Shown piece by piece: positions 5,723 through 12,105 of a stretch of DNA of 12,105 nt (positions are counted from its first letter, which is position 1; every line of letters starts with the position of its first letter). Source of the DNA: Thermoplasmata archaeon (GTDB taxonomy: Archaea > Thermoplasmatota > DAOVMN01); contig DAOVMN010000026.1 of NCBI GenBank assembly GCA_030630685.1, positions 1 through 12,105 on the forward strand, given 5' to 3'. The notes under the pieces are model-generated. The model had not been told where the DNA came from and made no database searches. It saw nothing but the letters and a program-made list of their open reading frames with translations. The translations under genes and the position numbers were made by a program.

Positions 5723-8465
5723 TAAATTTTATAGTCACTCGAGTTCCATCGGTTCCATTTGGCTTGAATTTATCTTTCAGGTACTCTTCTACGAGTCCTT
5801 TCACTAATTTCAGCCCTAATTTGTCGCTGTTCTTGATATTAAAGCCTTTCGGCAAGCCAATCCCGTTATCACCGATGATAAGCTCATAATCATAATTTTT
5901 ATCCCCACATTGACGAAGAATTACCGTAATTTCCTTTTCGGGATCAAATCCGGGTGGAAAGGCATGTTTGAACGAATTTGAAATTAGTTCGTTTACTATC
6001 TTTACTATAGGACTCATGACTAAATAATTAAGTTGAATGTTCTTCTCACATTGAGTTTTGAAGTGAATATCTTTCTTTTCAGCATTAAAGGCTGCGAATA
6101 AGAGTTTGACCATTCTTTCAATGTGTCTCCCCGCATTAATCCCTCTTGGTGTACGTTGGAACTCACGATGAAGATTCTTCATAGCCTTGATCTGATTTCG
6201 AAGATCATGAATTTCTTCATCCAATTGATTATCCTCCATGTCTGCCGATAGGGGACGGAGCCCCTCGGAAATAACAAGTAGCTCGTTTTGTATTCGGTGG
6301 TGTGTGTGTTGCTCCATTTTATAGCGTTCTGTGATGTCTCGATAGATACCAAAATGAAATCTTTTTCTACCCACCTTGAATGGCGTCCCAATAATCGATA
6401 CAGGAAATTCTTCTATTAATCCTTCTTTGGTTCTTCGTTGACGAAACGTTTCAACAGGTTTTTTCATTTCCTTGTTGGCGATAGCTTTAGTGATCTTTTT
6501 GGCTTCCTCAATACGGTTGTCAGGCACAACAAGCCCCTTTTCATCAATATTTCTCCCATTAACTTCGCTTTTAGAAAAACCGAACATTCTTGTAAATTTC
6601 TTATTCGCGCGCTTTATAAAGCCATTCTTGTCGGCCATTATTATTGCTTCAGGTGCTCTCTCGAATAGTTTTTCAAATTTTATCTTTTGCTCCTTCAATT
6701 TTTTAGTACGCTTCTTCACCAGTTCCTCAAGATGGTTACGGTATTGTTCCAATTTCTTTTCTGCATTTTTTCGCCTAGTGATATCCATATAGATATCATA
6801 AACAAGTTTTTCACCATCAGGAAGTTGGAATGGGGTTCCAATCAATTCAACATGAATCTTCTTTCCATCTTTGTCTTGACGAATTGTTTCGATCTGGATA
6901 TCTTTCCCCTTAGCAATCGATTTTGTATACGTTTCTGCATCTTTTCGGTATTTTTTTGGGACAATCAACTTGTCTAATGATCTTTTACCTACTTCTTCTA
7001 ATGATTTTTTACCTACTTTTTTAAGAATATATCCAAACATTTCAGTGAATTTCGGGTTCATTCGTAAGATTTTCCCTTTATTATCCGTGAGGACGATTGC
7101 TATGGGTGCTTTCTGGATAAGCATCTCGAGAAGTGTTTTTTCTTTTTTTAGTTCGGTTATGTCAACCATCGTCGTCTTGATACCCACGACCTTGCCGTTT
7201 TTTTCTAATAGCTTGTCATCAATTGAAACAAAGATTTTGGACCCATCTTTCTTTACGTATATTCTACTTTCCTGTCTTCGAATACGTTTACCCCTAACTT
7301 TTTGTTTAAACCTCTTCCTTGCTTCTTTTTGTTGTTTGGGCAAAATAAAATTAAAAATTGGCTTTCCTACCATCTCTTTTACCGAATATCCTAACATTTT
7401 TGCTTCTGTTTTGTTAACACTTCTGATTATCCCTTTTGTATCCAATGTGTGGTAGGCCACGGGAGCATTATCCCATAGATCTTCATAATCTTCCTTACTC
7501 TTCTTCAATTCTTTCTCAAACGCCTCACGATCCAGGGCATTAGAGATGATTTCTCCTACTATTTTAATCAAGGATATAATATCTTTCTCCCATGTTTTCT
7601 CTTCTCGCACAGAACTGAACCCAACAAATCCAATTAGTTTTCTACGGGAGGCCATTGGGACATTAATCAGAGATTTAACATCCGACCGTTCAAATTCATT
7701 TTTTTCGGCTAAGGCTTGAGGTGAAAGCTCGTTTACCTTAGGGATGTGGACGATTTTCCGATCTTTGATGCGCTTCATGAACCAAGGAAATTTATCAACA
7801 TTGACCTCTTGCAATCTCTTGATCTGTGATCCAATCCCCTTAGCACACCATTCGTGGGTGTTTTTCACCTTTTTTCCATTTTCATAAAAACGAAACACAT
7901 AGCTTCTGTCAACGCCAGTAAATTCTCCAATTCTTTCCAGGGCCTTTTCAATTCCATCATCGATTTTTTCTAGTGGAAGATCAATAAAATCTGTAGAAAT
8001 CGACATAATGAGTTTTTCGAATTCAATTCTGTACCGTAATGCCTCTTCCGCTTTCTTCCTTTTAGTTATATCTCGCACGATCCCGTGATATTCCAGAACA
8101 CTCCCGTCTTTGTTTCTGTGAACTGTGGATGTGAGGTGGCAGTCCATTACATCCCCATTTTTGTGACGCAATTTCATCTCAAAGTCCTTAACCGCCCCTT
8201 TTTTCCTAACCTCCTCCTTAAAACGCAACCGTTCCTCATCATTCAGAAAAATCGTTCGAGCATCCAAACCTAAGATCTCGCTCTTAGTATACCCAAATAG
8301 GTCTAACGCAGATTGGTTAACGTCAATTATCTTCCCTTTAAGACCAATGATAAATATAGCATCCCTGCTATTTTCAAAAAGGATACTATATCTATCGCCT
8401 TCGTTTTGGTGGCTCTCCCCAGCTTTTTTTTCTCCCTTCAGATCAACCACCCCATAATATTTCAT
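5715..8465 (-). CDS. Cytoplasmic hybrid-free sensor histidine kinase, PAS-GAF-PAS-PAS-PAS-HisKA_2-like-HATPase
   Basis: 916 aa with no membrane helix. Domains: PAS1 (about 25-135, DVNQSALDLFGYTKSEI), GAF (150-315, with NTHEWCAKGI at 202-211), PAS2 (323-440), PAS3 (442-565), coiled coil (565-600), PAS4 (597-715), dimerisation/H-box (716-780) and HATPase (815-916). The H-box HHRIQNELL gives H723 as the likely phospho-acceptor and resembles HisKA_2 (usual HHRVKNNL). The ATPase has the N-box NELISN (825-830), G1 DNGIGLP (866-872) and G2 LGLKLVKGL (883-891). It should autophosphorylate in response to a soluble or redox/ligand signal and pass the phosphate to the REC protein it overlaps. The GAF motif is common in archaeal, methanogen-type kinases. 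PAS3 holds an in-frame 24-bp duplication. The ATG at 8465 is the first start in the frame (an in-frame stop lies upstream); no clear SD. Very Lys-rich and AT-rich against its neighbours. Confidence 0.93.
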   Translation of the reverse strand: MKYYGVVDLKGEKKAGESHQNEGDRYSILFENSRDAIFIIGLKGKIIDVNQSALDLFGYTKSEILGLDARTIFLNDEERLRFKEEVRKKGAVKDFEMKLRHKNGDVMDCHLTSTVHRNKDGSVLEYHGIVRDITKRKKAEEALRYRIEFEKLIMSISTDFIDLPLEKIDDGIEKALERIGEFTGVDRSYVFRFYENGKKVKNTHEWCAKGIGSQIKRLQEVNVDKFPWFMKRIKDRKIVHIPKVNELSPQALAEKNEFERSDVKSLINVPMASRRKLIGFVGFSSVREEKTWEKDIISLIKIVGEIISNALDREAFEKELKKSKEDYEDLWDNAPVAYHTLDTKGIIRSVNKTEAKMLGYSVKEMVGKPIFNFILPKQQKEARKRFKQKVRGKRIRRQESRIYVKKDGSKIFVSIDDKLLEKNGKVVGIKTTMVDITELKKEKTLLEMLIQKAPIAIVLTDNKGKILRMNPKFTEMFGYILKKVGKKSLEEVGKRSLDKLIVPKKYRKDAETYTKSIAKGKDIQIETIRQDKDGKKIHVELIGTPFQLPDGEKLVYDIYMDITRRKNAEKKLEQYRNHLEELVKKRTKKLKEQKIKFEKLFERAPEAIIMADKNGFIKRANKKFTRMFGFSKSEVNGRNIDEKGLVVPDNRIEEAKKITKAIANKEMKKPVETFRQRRTKEGLIEEFPVSIIGTPFKVGRKRFHFGIYRDITERYKMEQHTHHRIQNELLVISEGLRPLSADMEDNQLDEEIHDLRNQIKAMKNLHREFQRTPRGINAGRHIERMVKLLFAAFNAEKKDIHFKTQCEKNIQLNYLVMSPIVKIVNELISNSFKHAFPPGFDPEKEITVILRQCGDKNYDYELIIGDNGIGLPKGFNIKNSDKLGLKLVKGLVEEYLKDKFKPNGTDGTRVTIKFNG
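6973..7020 (-). repeat. In-frame 24-bp tandem duplication in the kinase gene
   Basis: Copies at 6973-6996 and 6997-7020 match at 22 of 24 positions. On the coding strand they give the successive octets KKVGKKSL and EEVGKRSL in PAS3 (about residues 482-497), adding eight residues to the loop that follows the FGY motif. Confidence 0.85.
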
Positions 8466-8593
8466 GCGATTTTGTTCTTCTCGGTTGATTATTCTTGGTC
8501 ATCTCAATCACTGTCCGGCGAACACGTGGTTCTGCGTGTAATTTATCAATTAATATTCTATTTTTAGATCGGGCGCAGTAAAACAGTTAAGCC

Positions 8594-8601
8594 TATAAAT
8601 A
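8594..8601. promoter_or_regulatory. TATA box, direction uncertain
   Basis: TATAAATA, a near-perfect archaeal TATA on the plus strand, and TATTTATA on the minus strand. On minus it could serve the kinase operon with a leader of about 105 bases. On plus it points 26-27 bases to an ATG at 8624 that opens an 11-codon frame (MIVLSNLPKTR-stop) and to the noncoding stretch after it. Confidence 0.4.
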
Positions 8602-8750
8602 AGTTCCGAGAGCGGCCTGCTAGATGATTGTTCTTTCTAATCTGCCCAAAACCCGTTAGACATCAGCCCTAACAATATCATGATTGCTCGAAGGATGGGC
8701 TCCATCTAATAATCTCCTTCAGGAAGCCTTTGAGACGCAGAACAGAATTG

Positions 8751-8758
8751 TTTAAATA
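8751..8758 (+). promoter_or_regulatory. TATA box of the zinc-ribbon gene
   Basis: TTTAAATA, centred 27.5 bases before the ATG at 8782. It overlaps the in-frame ATG at 8758, so that upstream codon cannot be in the mRNA; the start is 8782 and the mRNA is probably leaderless. Confidence 0.65.
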
Positions 8759-8781
8759 TGAATAATGAATCCATCCTATCT

Positions 8782-8955
8782 ATGGCGGACATGAAATGCC
8801 CTTTTTGCGACACCCCGATAGGGATAGAGGAAAACCCTTTCAACTATGATACTGTCAGGTATCATCAGGAGGCGAAGGGAAAACCTAAGCTCATCCTCGA
8901 ATACGTAGTGGTTTTTTGTACAAAATGCGGGGCAGTACTGGGGGTTACCAGGTAA
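8782..8955 (+). CDS. Small zinc-ribbon protein, 57 aa
   Basis: MADMKCPFCDTPIG at the start and VVFCTKCGAVLGV near the end give two CxxC knuckles (C6/C9 and C46/C49), the four ligands of a rubredoxin/zinc-ribbon fold. The 36 residues between are polar and aromatic with a strand near LILEYVVV. Such one-domain ribbons are common in archaea as transcription- or ribosome-associated factors, but the sequence does not say which. I chose the ATG at 8782 because the TATA box covers the longer frame's ATG at 8758. The gene converges on rqcH with a 20-base gap, so no functional link is implied by order. Confidence 0.75.
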   Translation: MADMKCPFCDTPIGIEENPFNYDTVRYHQEAKGKPKLILEYVVVFCTKCGAVLGVTR

Positions 8956-8975
8956 GAATGCGTGAGGATCACCCG

Positions 8976-10898
8976 TTATTCATCGGTCCATATCATTCCC
9001 TTTTTCCCGGTGACCATGACATTTCCGGGCAGGATGCTGAGTATCTCCTCATTGGGGACTTTATAGTGTCTTGAAAGTTTTGTGGCAAAGCTATCTTTCG
9101 GCATCTCTCCCGGCTCAATGATGAGGTAGGAATTGGTGTACGCCTCCACCGCGGATATGGGAGCGCACATGACCATCTCCACACCTTTGTAAAGGATCCC
9201 CCCGATGGCGAGCTTTAGCGGGGCATTGATGCGATTTCTTTTCCCCCGGATGATGAAGGCCCCCTTTGCCAGGAACTCTCCTGTGGCAGGGGTCCTGGAA
9301 ACCTGATCCGGCTTTACCCAGTACGCCTCCACGCCCCCGATTCCGGCCTTCCAGGCTCTGGAGAAACAGGCAGCATAGGTGCACGCCTCATCAAGGGTTT
9401 TTTTCCCTATCTCCAGGTTATTCTGGGCCTTGACCACTAAGCTGGGGGCGCCATGGATCTCCGCATGGGCATACCTGTCCCTTTCCTTCAGGTACTTCTT
9501 TACCACACGCTCGTTGGTTCGGGCGTCCTTCCCGCCTACGACAATATTTCCTTCGGAGGATATGAACCATCGGTATTTTTCGAACCAGAAGTGCTTCCTC
9601 TCTGTCCCGAGTCTTTCCTTTTCCTTGATTTCCTGTTTCTTTGCCTTCTCGAGACGCTTCATGCTTTCTTTCAGGGCCTGCTGTGCTCCGGCAAGCTTCT
9701 CCTTTGCCCGGGATGCCCTCTCGTAATATCGTTGAGCATTCTCATTAATGGATCTCATGTAGTCGAGGCGGATGTCGGTCGGCTTGTCCTTTAACACAAT
9801 GTATTTCTCTGCGGGATTCACCTCCTTAACATTGGGGCGGTTGTGGAGGGCAATGGCCATCTCGCTCCACCCATGCTTCTCGCCATATTCGATAATTTCC
9901 TTCAGCACCTCCTCGAACTCCTGGTATCTGAGGAAGAGGCGCTCTGCCCTTTCGCGGTTCTCCACGGCAGCCTTCTCAAGCTCCAGGATGGTGCTCTTCT
10001 GCTGCTCGATGGTGCGTTTGATCTTCAGGATGGCGGGATTCACCCTTCTCTCCCCTCTCTCGGCAAGACGGGTGAAGTGCTCTTCGACTGCCTGATTGAA
10101 GGTATCCATGGGGGTGAAGGTGGTGTTATTATAGATTTTCAAAGGGAAAGGAAGCACGTCCTTGGGGGTCTCGTCCTCGATTACGATACCTGGTTGTAGG
10201 GTATTCAGGCCCTCAAAGATCTCCTTCGCCATGCGGAAGAGCTTTGCCATCTCTTCTGATGTAATGGAAGAGCACATTCTTTCCTTCTCGATGCCGCACC
10301 TCAGGCAGAGTTCTTCGGCATAGCTTCCCCCGAGATTCACGTCCATGGCGAGGGTGCGCACCACGTCCCTCTCAGAGGATCTCAGGATTCCATTGAATTC
10401 CTCCATTGTCATTTTCATGGGATTGGCGAGCGAAGGCGGTATCTCATAGTCCTCTCTTGCCCGAATGGTTCTGTGCCTCCAGGCCCTGCTTATGAGGGGC
10501 TGTATGATCCTTCCATTCTTCACGAGGATTATGTTCCCGTCCCCGAATCCCTCGATAATGAGCTCGTAGCCCTCTTCCTTCTGGACCCCGATCCTTATGA
10601 TCCTGTCGAACTCCTGCTGTTCTATCGAGGTTATCCGTCCATTGGCAAGGTATTTCCTCAGCATCATGGCGAAACCCGTGGGCTGTGGAGGATTCTCGGG
10701 ACCTTTGTCGGAGAGATAGATCGCCTTTCCGGTCCTGATGACCAGGTCCTTTCTCCCATCCCTTGTGTTGAGGCGGAGCACCACCACCTCCCGCTCGGGC
10801 TGATAGGCCTTCCTGATGTATGCCCCGATGAGGGACTGGAACTCCCGCACAAGGGCGGCATAGTCCATTGATGAAAGGGATTTCTTTGGCTTCGGCAT
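8976..10898 (-). CDS. rqcH: Ribosome quality-control factor RqcH (NFACT/NEMF/Tae2 family)
   Basis: 640 aa from the ATG. RqcH binds stalled 60S/50S subunits carrying peptidyl-tRNA and recruits tRNA to add a C-terminal Ala-rich tail to the nascent chain. Domains: NFACT-N (about 1-175) with the catalytically needed Asp-Arg pair at D98-R99 (FDRIIRIGV, matching D97/R98 of Bacillus RqcH); a helix-hairpin-helix part (about 180-235, NLGGSYAEELCLRCGI); coiled-coil arms (about 288-340 and 385-430); NFACT-R (about 432-530, KYRWFISSEGNIVVGG, HAEIHGAPSLVVK); and a C-terminal NFACT-C region (about 545-637) as in archaea and eukaryotes. All domains are complete. The ATG at 10898 has GTGAT four bases upstream; a GTG at 10907 would add three residues but forms the SD itself. 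Likely monocistronic; the start is 310 bases from the divergent secreted-protein gene. Confidence 0.93.
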   Translation of the reverse strand: MPKPKKSLSSMDYAALVREFQSLIGAYIRKAYQPEREVVVLRLNTRDGRKDLVIRTGKAIYLSDKGPENPPQPTGFAMMLRKYLANGRITSIEQQEFDRIIRIGVQKEEGYELIIEGFGDGNIILVKNGRIIQPLISRAWRHRTIRAREDYEIPPSLANPMKMTMEEFNGILRSSERDVVRTLAMDVNLGGSYAEELCLRCGIEKERMCSSITSEEMAKLFRMAKEIFEGLNTLQPGIVIEDETPKDVLPFPLKIYNNTTFTPMDTFNQAVEEHFTRLAERGERRVNPAILKIKRTIEQQKSTILELEKAAVENRERAERLFLRYQEFEEVLKEIIEYGEKHGWSEMAIALHNRPNVKEVNPAEKYIVLKDKPTDIRLDYMRSINENAQRYYERASRAKEKLAGAQQALKESMKRLEKAKKQEIKEKERLGTERKHFWFEKYRWFISSEGNIVVGGKDARTNERVVKKYLKERDRYAHAEIHGAPSLVVKAQNNLEIGKKTLDEACTYAACFSRAWKAGIGGVEAYWVKPDQVSRTPATGEFLAKGAFIIRGKRNRINAPLKLAIGGILYKGVEMVMCAPISAVEAYTNSYLIIEPGEMPKDSFATKLSRHYKVPNEEILSILPGNVMVTGKKGMIWTDE

Positions 10899-10902
10899 TA
10901 TT

Positions 10903-10907
10903 ATCAC
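10903..10907 (-). promoter_or_regulatory. Shine-Dalgarno-like site of rqcH
   Basis: GTGAT on the minus strand, matching the 3' half of the GGAGGTGAT consensus and four bases before the ATG at 10898. It argues against the in-frame GTG at 10907 as start. Confidence 0.4.
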
Positions 10908-11207
10908 TGCGTTTTTTCGATTAGTCGATGGCTTTGGGAAGGCAATGCAGCCTTCCAGATTTTTCGCGCGGAATACTGGCGTATGCTGCCATTAATGTTA
11001 CCTATCAAAAAATCTTTTGGAACTATGATGGCAATAGATTGCAATAGGCACAGCATCGTGATATGCGGCGCATGTCCGCAGCCGGGACATTGACCAACCA
11101 CAGAGGGCAGTGTGGATCCGGGATCGTGAGCTGGGGCGGTTACAGGGGCCATGACAATGGGGGTCAGAGGGAAAGAAACCTTTAAATAATATCATGAAGT
11201 TTGGTAG
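10908..11207. other. 300-base divergent intergenic region rich in inverted repeats
   Basis: Holds a perfect 7-bp hairpin GGAAGGC/GCCTTCC (10937-10943/10950-10956), which would lie in the rqcH leader about 38 bases before its start. Further on it holds a string of small palindromes: GCAAT-AG-ATTGC near 11036, ATGCG-G-CGCAT near 11063, TGTCC/GGACA near 11075-11090, CCACA/TGTGG near 11098-11115 and GATCC-G-GGATC near 11114-11124. No tRNA, 5S, SRP or RNase P signature is seen. An 82-codon minus-strand frame (10904-11152) crosses it but shows no convincing coding signs. Confidence 0.4.
11181..11188 (+). promoter_or_regulatory. TATA box of the secreted Ig-like protein gene
   Basis: TTTAAATA after AAACC, centred 23.5 bases before the ATG at 11208 and 26.5 before the adjoining ATG at 11211. 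A leaderless mRNA is likely. The reverse reading (TATTTAAA) could also serve the divergent rqcH side. Confidence 0.55.
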
Positions 11208-12105
11208 ATGATGAAAAACATTCCAACTTACAAGGCAGCACTTCTATCGGTTCTCATAACCGTACTTTTAGTCTCAACCTCAAGCTTTCTTGCCCCTCCT
11301 GAGAAACAAAGCGGTTCGGAATACATTGATCTGGATACGAACCCTGTGGGAAGCGATGATTCCAATCAGACAGAGAATCCGGAACCCAAGAATTACATCC
11401 GCATCGAGACGGACAGGGATGTCTACGAGAAAGGGGAGAACGTTACAATAAGATTGTTTTTAGTTAACGCTCTGGATGAAGATGTCACCTACACTTTCAA
11501 TAACACTCTCAACTGCACATACAGGTGGTACATGAGCATCTCGGATTCCAATGGGAAGACGATAAAATGGATTGAGTCTGTCTCTTACAACACCTCTAAC
11601 ATTTCGGAAGAGGCCACGAAAATTGAAATAAGGGCGAATTCTGAATTCCCATTGGAGAAATATACCTGGGAAAGGGAAGAAGATTTCGAGATAACCGGAA
11701 ATGGTAGTTATTCCATTTACTCCAGGTTAATCGGATATGATGTCGAGGGTATGAAGAATATCACGATTTATAAAAATCATATTCGAGTGGAAACGGATAA
11801 GGATGTTTATGAGAAAGGGGAAGATGTCAATATCACATTAGTTCTGGTGAACATAAGGAATGAAACTGTAGTATATTTTGGCAGTCCACATCAATGGGAT
11901 ATCATTATTTATGCACCCTATAGAAATGAGATATTCAGATTTCCTCCGGTGGATTCGGTTTGGATACAAATTTTGACAAATATAACAATAGCACCTAATT
12001 CGGAAAAAGTATTGTTTAACTATACCTGGAATCAAACCGGAGCAAATTACGGCCTATGCAGAATCTATTCCAGACTTGTTGGATACGAGATTTATGGAGA
12101 AAAAA
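11208..12105 (+). CDS. Secreted glycoprotein with tandem Ig-like (BsuPI/MG2-type) repeats, 3' truncated
   Basis: The frame runs without a stop from ATG at 11208 (a second ATG at 11211 fits the TATA spacing better) to the window edge: 299 residues. Residues 1-29 look like a signal peptide (KAALLSVLITVLLVSTSSFLA). After an acidic linker come two repeats of about 128 residues: YIRIETDRDVYEKGENVTIRL at 63-83 and HIRVETDKDVYEKGEDVNIT at 191-210. Their later parts also match (SIYSRLIGYDV at 169-179 and RIYSRLVGYEI at 285-295). The opening 'ETD.DVYEKGE.V.I.L.LVN' is typical of Ig-like BsuPI or macroglobulin MG2-like beta-sandwiches. There are 13 N-X-S/T sequons (such as N78, N102, N128, N131, N184, N208, N271), fitting a heavily N-glycosylated cell-surface protein. 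It may have more repeats or an anchor past the edge. The substrate or partner is unknown; a protease-inhibitor role should not be assumed. Confidence 0.8.
   Translation, partial: MMKNIPTYKAALLSVLITVLLVSTSSFLAPPEKQSGSEYIDLDTNPVGSDDSNQTENPEPKNYIRIETDRDVYEKGENVTIRLFLVNALDEDVTYTFNNTLNCTYRWYMSISDSNGKTIKWIESVSYNTSNISEEATKIEIRANSEFPLEKYTWEREEDFEITGNGSYSIYSRLIGYDVEGMKNITIYKNHIRVETDKDVYEKGEDVNITLVLVNIRNETVVYFGSPHQWDIIIYAPYRNEIFRFPPVDSVWIQILTNITIAPNSEKVLFNYTWNQTGANYGLCRIYSRLVGYEIYGEK

Larger units (their letters stand above)
8466..8781. other. 316-base divergent intergenic region between kinase and zinc-ribbon genes
   Basis: AT-rich next to the kinase (8541-8601) with several TATA-like stretches that could drive it; on the minus strand these include CTAAAAATAG near 8560-8569 and CTTATTTATAGG at 8592-8603. 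The second half (8605-8750) holds a weak stem-loop, AGCCC 8665-8669 with GGGCT 8697-8701 around an inner CAAT/ATTG pair. No credible gene of more than a few codons was found, and no tRNA or CRISPR. Confidence 0.4.

Noticed and set aside
8758..8781. Upstream ATG of the zinc-ribbon frame
   Set aside because: It overlaps the TATA box, so it cannot be transcribed from this promoter; the ATG at 8782 is at the right distance.
9772..10199. Overlapping plus-strand frames across rqcH (107 and 118 codons)
   Set aside because: Antisense shadows of a conserved, full-length gene.
10904..11152. 82-codon minus-strand frame ending just before rqcH, with CPGCGH
   Set aside because: The single CxxCxH motif and operon-like position are tempting, but the rest lacks a domain pattern, there is no SD, and the frame spans the palindromes and the leader hairpin. 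A conservation test would decide.
1..12105. CRISPR array, phage or plasmid genes, defence island
   Set aside because: No regularly spaced repeats, integrase, recombinase, toxin-antitoxin pair or nuclease motif was seen; the only repeats are the 42-bp and 24-bp tandem copies and the Ig-like protein repeats.

Overview
The window looks archaeal. Promoters are TATA-type (TTTAAATA, TATAAATA, CTATAAAC), and several sit about 26-28 bases before a start codon, the pattern of leaderless mRNAs. Other start codons have GAGGT-type Shine-Dalgarno sites. The recognisable proteins (RqcH with an archaeal/eukaryotic-type C-terminal domain, DUF447, single-domain T2SF platform proteins, cytoplasmic PAS/GAF histidine kinases) fit a euryarchaeal-grade genome. 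A Thermoplasmata-like or methanogen-related lineage is my best guess, by inference only. No rRNA, tRNA, CRISPR array or intact mobile element was seen.

Layout. 1-320 (+): C-terminal end of a membrane-anchored surface protein with a Pro/Gln-rich tail. 321-519: noncoding, with four consecutive hairpins. 520-2699 (-): three genes, namely a coiled-coil protein and two proteins that each carry one T2SF (TadB/TadC/FlaJ-like) domain and together resemble the split inner-membrane platform of a type IV pilus-like machine. 2789-3248 (+): two very small membrane-protein genes separated by a 42-bp tandem duplication. 3221-4383 (-): a 144-aa protein of possible SecB-like fold, translationally coupled to a DUF447 flavoprotein-like gene. 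4384-4609: noncoding, with one strong hairpin. 4610-8465 (-): a cytoplasmic PAS-GAF-PAS-PAS-PAS histidine kinase overlapping by 8 bases a REC-PAS response regulator whose C-terminal domain I do not recognise. This pair is clearly more AT-rich and Lys-rich than its neighbours. 8466-8781: noncoding, promoter-rich. 8782-8955 (+): a 57-aa zinc ribbon. 8976-10898 (-): RqcH/NEMF, the ribosome quality-control factor. 10908-11207: a divergent intergenic region of 300 bases with inverted repeats. 11208-12105 (+, runs off the edge): a secreted, N-glycosylation-sequon-dense protein with two tandem Ig-like (BsuPI/MG2-like) repeats.

How the parts may work together. The kinase and regulator form a self-contained two-component system without a DNA-binding domain. 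The T2SF pair would need a secretion ATPase and pilins that are not in this window. RqcH with its neighbour, and the SecB-like/DUF447 pair, look like separate housekeeping units. I do not see one large new multi-gene system. The less described items are the unassigned regulator output domain, the SecB-like/DUF447 couple, the two mini membrane proteins, the hairpin cluster at 331-427 and the two recent tandem duplications.
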